This document shows, piece after piece, positions 1-7,494 of a DNA stretch of 11,505 nt. How positions within the stretch are numbered: the stretch's first letter is position 1; each line of letters begins with the position of its first letter. Position numbers and translations under genes: made by a program. Under the pieces are notes generated by a model. That model ran no database searches. It saw nothing but the letters and a program-made list of their open reading frames with translations, and was not told the origin of the DNA. This stretch comes from Monoraphidium neglectum (taxonomy: Eukaryota > Chlorophyta > Chlorophyceae > Sphaeropleales > Selenastraceae), in assembly GCF_000611645.1 (NCBI RefSeq), contig NW_014011748.1, positions 1-11,505 of the forward strand, in the 5' to 3' direction.

Positions 1-998
1 CCCGCCGATTTTGATATCCGCACGCCGCGCTTTTGATCGCCTTGACTAAGTTCGTTTCATGAATGCACTGCACGCACGCGCGCTTTGCATCGGTCACCCT
101 GCGCTGCTCGGTCACCCGTTTCGTACCGGGGGTCTACCTGCCATAGTGCCGCGCCCTCTCGTGCCGCGCATGCATGATTTGATTCGTCGATTCGTCGCCG
201 CGACACTGCTTGCTGGCAACCCGGCGCCGACCGCAACACAACCCCGACCGCCGACGACGTTTCGGGCCGACGGCGGCTGTTCGGGCGGCCCCGCCTGCCC
301 CGCAATCCGGCGCGCCCCGCGGGGCAGCCACTGACTCTATATGGTTTCACCAGCCCCCGTCGCACTGACTTGCGGCGGCTTCGGCCAAGCCGGCCCGACA
401 CGCACCCGCGGCGCCGCGCGCTTGCACCGTTTAATACCTCTTTCGATTACTGCGGCAGCTTGCTCCTCGCAGACCCCGCCCGCGCGGCGCAGCCGCCGGC
501 GGGGACGCCCCGCGCCGCCGCCGGCGGACCGTTGGCGTCCATGCATCATGTAACACCAGCTCATCGCGGCAATCGTGTTGGTTGTCGGCAGCCGGGTGCC
601 GGGAACGACAGAGAAAACCCTCGGCGGCCCTCACAAACGGCCCACAGATCAACAGCAAGAGGGACAGCCCCAGTTGAGCACAGCTGGAGGCAGGCCGCGG
701 CGCGCTGCCCGCTTGCAGGCTCGATGGCAGTGGCTCCGCCCGCGTCAGCCCCGCAGCCAGCGGCGGTAAATGGAGTAAACGCAGGGCTCCCTCGAGCTCG
801 GTGCCCTCGTTTGCGGCTGCCGCCAGGCCCTGTCGCTCTAGCTCGCGTCTCCGCCCTCCCCTGGCCTACAGTGCGCCTTGTTGCTTGCGCTGGGCTTGAT
901 GCGCGGGCAATTTCCAGTGGCGCCAGGGCCTTGTCTCATGTTGCTTGAACAGGTGCGGCGAGAGTTGAGGGGGCGGAGGGGCCCCACAGGGGGGGCCG
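1..998. other. Gene-poor GC-rich left flank
   Basis: I find no defensible gene here. Short open frames occur on both strands and overlap one another, as expected by chance in GC-rich DNA. None carries a recognisable motif or a phase-consistent splice chain. Much of the right part (below 999) is probably the 3' untranslated region and downstream flank of gene A, which is transcribed leftward. Bases 485-530 are rich in CCG/CGG with short self-complementary runs. A plus-strand TGTAA (549-553), the chlorophyte poly(A) motif, is present, but no upstream plus-strand gene can be tied to it. Two minus-strand frames stay open to the left edge from about base 50, so a gene running off the edge cannot be excluded. 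Confidence 0.5.
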
Positions 999-3678
999 CT
1001 ACAGGTAGGCCTGTGAAGCACGGTGCAGTGCGATGCGCCAAGGGGAGCGCGGCGCAGGGGGTTGGCACGAGGCCGCATGACTCAGCACCCCAGGCGCGCT
1101 GCCCGGCGTCGCAGGTTTCTCGCTCCCGCGGCGGACGGGCGTAAAGCCCGTGCTTGCATGCGTGGGGCACCCAGCGCCTGCGAGGGCGCGCGCCCTGCCG
1201 CATCGCCGCGCCTGCTGTGGTGTATGTGCACAAACTAACCCCATGCGCTCGCGAGGGGCCGGCGCCGAGCCACACCTTGAGGATTGAGGCGAGGTTGGGC
1301 ACCTGGTCGCCGCGGCTGCGGCTCCTGGCAAACTTCTGCTCCAACTCCGCGAGCTGCGCCGGCGCACACGTGCGGCGGCGGGCGGTTGGGCAGCAGCGAA
1401 CGGTCAGTTGTGCAGCGGCAGGCCCGCTCAAAAACTTGCGTGCGTTGCCCACGCCGGCAGCTATCAACAGCCGGAGATCTCCAGGTGCACCACTAATGCA
1501 TAATCTCGATGATTCCCTGCACATCAGCAGGGGGGCGTGTCCGCCCCATATTTGTTGCTGCCACATAGGGCAGCAGCCAGGGCCGTAGCAAGCCGAGCTC
1601 ATGGCCGGCCGCAACCAGCGGGGCTGGTCTGCAGGCGACGGCGGCTGCGCAGCATGCTGCTGCGGTGGGTGGTAAGCGGCGCTGACCTTGGCGGCAGCGT
1701 CTGCGCTGATGGCGTCGAGGCGCTTCTTGTGGGCCGCGGTCTTCTTGGCCACCAGCTTTTGCGCCTGGGGGTGGATTCGGGGGGGCCCGACCGGCAGGTT
1801 TGGGTGAGAGGTATTGGTGCGGCGTGGGTGACAGGCGCCATGCTGCCAGGGACAGCGCAGATGGGACGGAGAAGTGCCGCCGCCGAGCCCGTCCAAGGCC
1901 AGGATCAGGGCGGCGATGATGACTTAGTGTTGTGGAGCAGCGGGGGGCTGGCAGGGACGCCGGAGGGTTTGCACAAATCAAGGGTTTGGTTTGGAATGCC
2001 TGGTTTCTGAGCTGGGCCGGTCCAGACGGTCGACGTATGAGCGAGACATTGATGATGATGCGGTGACGTCATCACCTGGGCCTGGACCTCGTCCAGGCTG
2101 GTGGAGTAGAGCTCTGGCGAGAGGGGGGTGGCAGCAAGTAAGTCACTGGTCATGTGCCGCACGCTTGGATGGGCATGCGACGGCCCGCGAGCCCTGAAAG
2201 TGTGTCCGATCGAGGTTGCAATGGTGGTGGCACGACGGCCGCCCGCCAGCGGTCTGCAGTTTTGGCTGCCCGCGCCCCGCTCATCCCAAGCCGGCCGCAC
2301 CATTGTACTCCTCCCACTTGTCCTGCAGCTCCTGCGCAGGAGGAGGGCGACATGCGCGGCCAAGTTGAGCCATGCAACCAGAAGGCAGGGGAGTCACGCA
2401 GCAGCCGCTCTTCACCCGTTGCCTTAGCGGCGCGTGCGGCCAGCGCGTCGTCCCATCCCATTTCCCCCTGCTTTCTCGCCCTGGTGAGGCCCCACCATAG
2501 CATTGTTGACTCCCAGTTCAGAATTTAGGGTTTAGGGTTGAAAGTTTAGGGGTTAGTTTCAGGGTTTAGTCCGGGTCGCAACCTTCTGGAATCGTGCCTC
2601 CAGCTCCTGGATGGCCCTCATCCTCGCCTCCAGCTTGCCGCGCAGCCCCTTGACCATGGCAGCCACCGCCGCGGACGCCTCGGCCGCGTCGCGCTGCACC
2701 GCCTGATCCAGCTGCTGGAGCTGAGGGGCACAGGGTGAAGGGTTTGCACTTCAGGATATTGGATTGGGGAACCAAAGGGATGGGGGCAGTGGAAGTGCCG
2801 GATGGATTGGGTACATACCGTGTGTCATATGGCACATGCAGCAATTGATATCGTGTGTTTGCTTGTTCAAAGGCAGAGGTACTTGGGGAAGTCTGTTTGG
2901 AAGGAAGGTGCGTGTGATGTGACTACGCAAAGGACGACGCCAGCTGTGTAGTTGCATGTGAGCGCACCTGCGCGTTGACGCCGGCCTGCGTCTCCTCCAG
3001 CTGCTGCTGCTGCTTGCGCTGGGCCTTGTGGGCGCGCGCCTCAAGCATCTTCTGCACTGCTGCCTGCAGCTCCTCTTCCACCTGTGTACGGGTTTTATAA
3101 GAAAGCGATCGCGTTGGCGTGGGGGGTGGTGCACGCAGCTCAGGGCTGCCGCGGCGACTGCAGCCAGCGGGACCGGCGATGGCGACAGGCCGCCGGCGCG
3201 CGCTGCGCGTGGAATGCTGCACAGCGAGCCGGCGCTTGCGTGGGAGCGGTTGCCGCTGTCCTGCTGGGCCGGTCTGCTGCGGATTTTTATCGCCGGCGCA
3301 GATCTTTGGTCTACCCGTGCTGATCTGCGGCGAAGGGGGTCAGCAACCGCAGCCAGGAAGGCTGGCGCTGATATGGGCCAATCCGCAGCAGCAGGCGGGC
3401 GTTCCGCGCACCTCCTCATCCTCGCCCTCGCCGCCCTCCTCGCCGCCGCCGAGGCCCCCGAGCCCGCCCACGCTGGTGATCAGCTCGCCAAATTGAGTCG
3501 TACTCGGCTTTTCCGGCCCCTTGCGGCGCCCTCGCCCGCCCGCAGCAGCGGCCGTTCCCTCGGGCGCAAGCTGCGAGGCCACGGGGCCGCCGTTGGGAGC
3601 AGGAGGGCCTGCATCATCGCCTGCGTGGCTGCCGGCCCTGGCCTTCTTGGCCGGTGGTGGTTCGTCTCCCTTGGCCAT
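999..3678 (-). CDS. Gene A: coiled-coil, probably nuclear protein (8 exons, 251 aa)
   Basis: Function not recognised. Minus-strand exons: 3678-3412, 3081-2968, 2720-2583, 2331-2301, 2113-2076, 1764-1687, 1353-1276 and 1010-999 (stop TAG 1001-999). Every intron is GT-AG and phase is kept throughout; only the junction between the 31- and 38-base exons splits a codon. The ATG at 3678 sits in a good context (ACCATGG). Residues 1-89 are disordered and rich in Gly, Pro and Ala, with an NLS-like PPAKKARAG near residue 8, a motif TTQFGELITSVGG near 60-72 and an acidic end (EGEDEE). Residues 90 to about 245 are almost entirely Glu/Gln/Lys/Ala-rich predicted coiled coil, with segments such as EELQAAVQKMLEARAHKAQ, IQELEARFQK, ELQDKWEEYN and LAELEQKFARSRSR. 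A basic, disordered N-terminus, an acidic patch and a long coiled coil recall meiotic chromosome-axis proteins (ASY3/ASY4 or SYCP3/Cor1 type), but that is a guess. The last four-codon exon (AYL, stop) is the least certain. Exon 7 could instead end after GDQ. Confidence 0.6.
2521..2570. repeat. Interstitial telomere-like repeat (degenerate TTTAGGG)
   Basis: The plus strand carries two perfect back-to-back TTTAGGG units (2524-2537). A TTTAGGGG (2545-2552), a TTAG, a TTTCAGGG variant and a TTTAG follow. This is the plant and trebouxiophyte-type telomere heptamer in degenerate form. It lies inside intron 3 of gene A, beginning about 12 bases past the 5' splice site at 2582. If that intron is retained, translation reads seven codons (VATRTKP) and then stops at a TGA created by the reverse-complement repeat. 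Confidence 0.8.
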
Positions 3679-4357
3679 GGGTTCGCGTATGGGCGAGTTC
3701 TAACCGGACGTGACGAGAGCGAGATCAAATGTATTTTTTAGATTGTATTGTTGTGCATACGAATTCAAACCGGTACTAACACTCTGATTCCCTGCAGGCG
3801 TCCACGAAGACAAAGTGCGGTGCGACGAGGTTGAGATCACGGGCACTCGGATCATCGAAGGGACCCAGCGTATGAATCCCCATGCACAAACATCCGACAT
3901 GCTTTGAAGATTCACTATACTGCTACAATGCGCTTCAATGATACCTGCCAAGCGCACCGCCACCCCCAGTTGCCGGTGAAAAGTCACTGTGCATCGAGGA
4001 GAGTTGTGGCACTGCAGCTCGCACTTGCTGACAATCCATGCCCTGGTCATGTGCTTGCAGCATTATGTCATGCATCTGACTAATTGTTGGGGACGTGCCT
4101 CAGCTTGAACCCACACTGATTACTACGCAAGACAGCAGCTCGACCCTAAACTCTTGTCCAGCTTGACTGGGCAAGCGCGCAGGCAGACCGCGGTAGCACT
4201 GCACATGCTGGTGCATCCGTCACGCGTGCAAGCTCTCCCAATCAAAACAACAACTTCATATCAACGGGAAAACTCGGAGGGGGCAGGACCCCGGTGAGTG
4301 GGGGTTGGCGCCCTTCCCCCTCCCCCGCCCCACAACTCCCCCACAACACGCCCTCAA
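3679..4357. other. Intergenic gap between genes A and B
   Basis: This stretch is AT-richer than its flanks, especially 3720-4280. It should contain the promoter and 5' untranslated region of gene A (next to 3678) and the 3' untranslated region of gene B (next to 4358), both transcribed leftward. I see no exact minus-strand TGTAA poly(A) motif (TTACA on the plus strand) for gene B here. The only other structure is the plus-strand acceptor-like element at 3774-3907, listed separately. Confidence 0.5.
3774..3907 (+). other. Orphan splice-acceptor-like element with 35-codon open exon
   Basis: A perfect TACTAAC branch-point consensus (3774-3780) is followed 18 bases later by a pyrimidine-rich CTGCAG acceptor ending at 3797. 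Downstream, one frame is open for 35 codons from 3800 to a TGA at 3905-3907. It reads as plausible protein, including VHEDKVRCDEVEITGTRII. It would be the last exon of a plus-strand gene, but I could not find convincing upstream exons, because the adjacent sequence is occupied by gene A on the other strand. It may be a remnant exon, part of a non-coding transcript or chance. Confidence 0.25.
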
Positions 4358-6279
4358 TCACCCTCCACGCACCACTGCTATGACTTGGCTGGTCGCCCCG
4401 CGCATGGCCTCCCTTGCCGCGTCCGCCTCCTGCTGCACCCAAGCAGCTACCTCACGCACACCTAGCGCGGCAGCTGCCAACGGCACGCTGCCAAGCACGC
4501 CCAGCTCCGCGCAGCGCCTCCCCAAACGCTCCGCACCCGCGGCCTGCTGTCCCAGGTCTGCTTGCAGCTGGCCCAACGCGGCGGCCCTGCTCTCAAGAGC
4601 GTGCATGTGGGAAGCCACGACCTCCAGCGCAGCTGTGATAGACTCGTTTTGGTCCTGGCAGTCAAGACCAAGCTGACCCTGGCCGTCGTCCTTGCTGCAG
4701 CCTGCGCCGGGCTGTGCGCCCGCCGCCGCAAGGATGAGGAGTCGAAGGCGCTTGCTGGCGTCCGCCGCCGCTTGCAAGCGCGCATCATAGTCGCGCGCGT
4801 CTGCGCAGACGCCCTCCAAGTGGGCGCGCAGCCGCTGGGTGGCGTCCCCCTCGCCCATGCCCTGCTCACTGCCCGATACGACCCCCTCGAGCGCCGCTCG
4901 CGCCTGCTGCCACATTGCCGCATCTTGGCGCGCCCTGGCCTCGTCCTTACTGAGCAGTCTCAGCGCGGAGGCCAGGTCAGCGAGGGCGCCTGCCAGTGAG
5001 GCGTCGAACGCCGGAGCAGGGGGCGGCGGCAGCGGTAGCGGCAGCAGCTGCGAGAGGAGCGGCGGCGCTGGCAGCTCTGGGGGTGAAGGAGGCGGCGGCC
5101 GCGCCGGTGGTGTCTGTGTGGTGTCCCAGGGGCTTGGCATGTCTGAATCCTTGTTGGCCTGGTCAAAGTCTTTGCTCTCAACGATCCTCTGCCGCCGCTT
5201 CGCATGTGAGTGGTGGGGTGTCTCGTCTTGATGGCTGCGCTGCTGATCAAGGTCTTCCTCCACCTCCTCCTCCTGCTCCTCCTCATCCTCCTGCTGCTGC
5301 TGCTGCTGCTGCCGCCGCCGCCGCCGCCGCCGCCGCTGCCGCTGCTGCTGCTGCTGCTGCTGCTGGAACATAGGTGGCGCTTGCTCTAGCGCTAACGTGG
5401 ACAGCAGTGCTAGGGATGCTGCATCCGCTGCCTGGGAAGGTGGCACCTGCACAATGGTCGGGTGCGGGCATGATGTGGCCGACCATTCGCTCGAGTCAGC
5501 AGTCATCAGATCTGCTCTGGACTGGCGTAGATCTTATGCCACAATCAGCCAAGCCCGAGAACACACTGCGCAGCGCTGCGGATGCAACAGATTCACCAAA
5601 GTCACCTGCCGGGAAGATGGGGGCTTCCTGTCGCTAGCGCGCCTCCTAAGCGCGTTGCTGATGTTAGCGCTGTCCAGCAGGGCTGGGGGCCCCCTAGCTC
5701 CGGCAAGCTGAAAATACAGGTGCCAGTCGCCCCTGTCGATCCTGTCGCCGCTGTCCTTCCTGCTGTTCACCTCAGAGTCGCCACTGTCATGCTCCCGGAT
5801 CCAGAATTGCAAATCATTGCACGCCACTGCCTCCAGACGTTCCCGCGTTATGCGAGGGTAGTGGCACCTGCGAGATATGTGAGTGGGGAGGGGGCAAGGG
5901 AGGTTGCAAAAGGGGGGACCAAGCAGGCAAGGCGGCGCTATGCATTGCCAGGTTGCTGCACGGTGGCGGCACATTGCCCTCTGGAAGGCGCCCCAAGCAA
6001 GCAAGCTGCTTGTGATCAGCTCGCGCACCACACAGCCTGGTTGTTAATGACGGCTGTGACCTTGGCCCTGCACTCAAGCTGCTCCTCCTCTGTCTGCAAT
6101 GGCACGCACATGGGCAACGCCAAAGCAGTGTCGGGGACGCAGCAGAAACAAGTGTCGGCCATACTCGCAAAACAACCCACTTGAGCTGCCAAAAGAATCC
6201 ACACCATCCGCAAACCCAAGACGGTTGCGATGTATATCAAGCCCCACTCACAGGTGCCACGAAGCCCTTGGGTGGCGGC

Positions 6280-6370
<91 letters not shown>

Positions 6371-6449
6371 CCCTGTTGCTCCAGGAGTCCTGGTCCACGA
6401 ATCCCGCACCCGAGCTAGCCAAGAGTCTGGTTGGAGGGGCTTGGTTCAT
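4358..6449 (-). CDS. Gene B: polyglutamine / coiled-coil protein of unknown function (4 exons, 537 aa)
   Basis: Function not recognised. Minus-strand exons: 6449-6252, 6093-6029, 5867-5606 and 5446-4358 (stop TGA 4360-4358). The introns are 158-161 bases, GT-AG and phase-consistent; a Trp codon is split between exons 2 and 3. The first in-frame ATG at 6449 is the chosen start, but the frame is open upstream, so an earlier exon is possible. Residues 28-56 are 29 Gln followed by PPPP. Residues 67-135 are non-repetitive and may be the folded core (EEEQLECRAKVTAVINNQAVW, HYPRITRERLEAV, NDLQFWIREHD). Residues 203-227 are the mixed Gln/Arg run, followed by an acidic stretch (228-242). A basic NLS-like AKRRQR lies near 257, a Pro-rich linker spans 288-321, and Ala/Leu/Gln-rich predicted helices span about 323-415 and 436-530. 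The composition suits a nuclear or RNA/chromatin-associated scaffold, but that is inference. The last exon is the best supported part. Confidence 0.6.
5291..5365 (-). repeat. CAG/CGG composite tract (Gln8-Arg-Gln-Arg8-Gln7)
   Basis: The coding strand of gene B has eight CAG, one CGG, one CAG, eight CGG and seven CAG codons in uninterrupted triplet register (5365 down to 5291). CAG and CGG differ by one transition at the second codon position. The block therefore looks like a CAG array in which a variant unit arose and then expanded by slippage. In protein it places an Arg8 block between glutamine runs, just before a strongly acidic segment. Confidence 0.9.
6281..6369 (-). repeat. Pure (CAG)29 microsatellite encoding polyGln
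   Basis: There are 29 consecutive CAG codons on the minus strand (CTG on plus, 6282-6368) without interruption. They lie in exon 1 of gene B, 30 bases before the first 5' splice site at 6251. Only CAG is used, never CAA, which points to recent slippage rather than old selection for glutamine. The length in the source strain is uncertain if the assembly came from short reads. Confidence 0.95.
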
Positions 6450-7103
6450 GACTTGAGACCTTTCAATGGGTGGTTCGGCGTGGGCGCCTCGATGGAGTAG
6501 TAGAACTTTCCGAGGGGAGAAGCAGTGGCCACGCAGGCATGAGCCCCGCTGTGACAGGGCCCCTCGTTCAAATGAATGCAAGAAATGAACATCATAATTT
6601 GTAACACTGCGCACGGGCCAATCGGAATCGTCTCGGCGAAATGTTCGCTCGAGAACCGAGCTCACCTCGATGCCAGCGATCACAAGCGATGAAGACGGCA
6701 GGTACGGTAAAAAAATGTGCACTATGAGATATGATCGTGAATAAAACTCATAATACTGGTTGGTTTTCAGGCAACAGCTTCTCGCAATGACCTGGACTCG
6801 AGCCAGCATCGAGTGAATCAGCAACTTAAGAGCAATGAGGCGGCAGTAGTGAAGTGGTCCAGCTTTCGTATCCCAGCACAAAGATGCTTTGCAAGGGCAA
6901 CTGTAATGCTGTGTAGACTTTGCAATTAAAAATGGAGGCACCCATTGCCAGCAGCAACCTCACTGCACACCCAAGCCTCGTGATCTTGGTAGCCTAGAGC
7001 CGCATGCCCCCCACCACCCCTGCACAATCACATGCATATGACCTTTGTGAGTAGTGGCGCTTCGTCTTGCAATATGAGTGCAGATGACTGCTTTGCCACT
7101 GAG

Positions 7104-7159
7104 CCACGGCCTGCCTTGCCACGGCCTGCCTTGCCACGGCCTGCCTTGCCACGGCCTGC
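7104..7159. repeat. 15-base tandem minisatellite (3.7 copies)
   Basis: The unit CCACGGCCTGCCTTG is repeated perfectly at 7104, 7119 and 7134, followed by an 11-base partial copy from 7149. It lies in the divergent intergenic region about 340 bases upstream of the gene C start. The copies are identical, which indicates recent duplication. The repeat length keeps a frame open (QGRPW units on the minus strand), but nothing else supports coding there. Confidence 0.95.
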
Positions 7160-7191
7160 AGTCCGCATCTTGCGCGCTAAAACAGATGCAC

Positions 7192-7209
7192 GCACGTGCA
7201 CGCGTGCAC
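7192..7209. promoter_or_regulatory. Overlapping CACGTG palindrome and 14-base palindrome
   Basis: GCACGTGC (7192-7199) contains a G-box core and overlaps the perfect 14-base palindrome GTGCACGCGTGCAC (7196-7209). A second CACGTG follows at 7278-7283. CACGTG is a known binding core for plant and algal bHLH and bZIP factors. Its position upstream of gene C makes a regulatory role plausible but unproven. Confidence 0.3.
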
Positions 7210-7494
7210 AAACGGTTCATTTTGCCAACGTACTCTGCACTATCCGCCTGGTGACTCTGTGCTGCACAGCCACAAGCCACGTGCTGAACAGGTGACAGCA
7301 GGTCGCGACAGCTGGGTAACTGCACCTGTAACTGCTCACTGAGAGTTGCGTGTGACCGATCGGTGGTGCATGGCATTTGTGGCGGCTAAGGTTGTCATCC
7401 CTGTTTTATAATCTGAGGCCGGCTTGTCAGATCACCCGAAGGAAGCTTGCTACACTACACCCGATCTTGCATAACGTCAAGTGTAATCTACACT

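Larger units (their letters stand above)
6450..7494. promoter_or_regulatory. Divergent intergenic region between genes B and C
   Basis: Gene B starts leftward at 6449 and gene C rightward at 7495, so both promoters should lie in these 1045 bases. The region is AT-richer than the genes and I find no convincing coding sequence on either strand. A TATA-like TTTATAA sits at 7405-7411, about 84 bases before the gene C ATG. CACGTG (G-box) cores occur at 7193-7198 and 7278-7283. The first abuts a 14-base perfect palindrome (7196-7209). The 15-base minisatellite at 7104-7159 is listed separately. Regulatory roles are inference only. Confidence 0.4.

Noticed and set aside
370..948. 192-codon plus-strand open frame in the left flank
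   Set aside because: Composition is Ala/Arg/Pro with no hydrophobic or domain pattern, as expected from chance in GC-rich DNA; it has no recognisable homology.
838..1896. One long 352-codon minus-strand open frame
   Set aside because: It spans gene A exons 6 and 7 by chance across introns. Between the exons the sequence is not protein-like, while the GT-AG borders give a coherent coiled coil.
2064..2071. Perfect TGACGTCA (CRE-like) palindrome
   Set aside because: It lies inside gene A intron 5 just past a splice donor; an 8-base palindrome alone is weak evidence for a regulatory site.
2562..2582. Ending gene A at the TGA after exon 3 (VATRTKP)
   Set aside because: It is possible as a retained-intron form. 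However, splicing at 2582 leads in phase to four further coiled-coil exons, so the longer model is preferred.
4996..5373. Ala-rich plus-strand open frame opposite gene B exon 4
   Set aside because: It is the antisense reading of the CAG/CGG tract and GC-rich coding sequence; the minus-strand frame is longer and joins in phase to upstream exons.
6099..6500. Polyleucine, polycysteine and polyalanine open frames on the plus strand
   Set aside because: These are other-frame readings of the CTG/CAG repeat of gene B exon 1; they lack flanking protein-like sequence and splice support.
6950..7380. Minus-strand open frame with QGRPW repeats
   Set aside because: The repeats come only from the 15-base minisatellite; the rest is Cys/His-rich noise with no splice or homology support.
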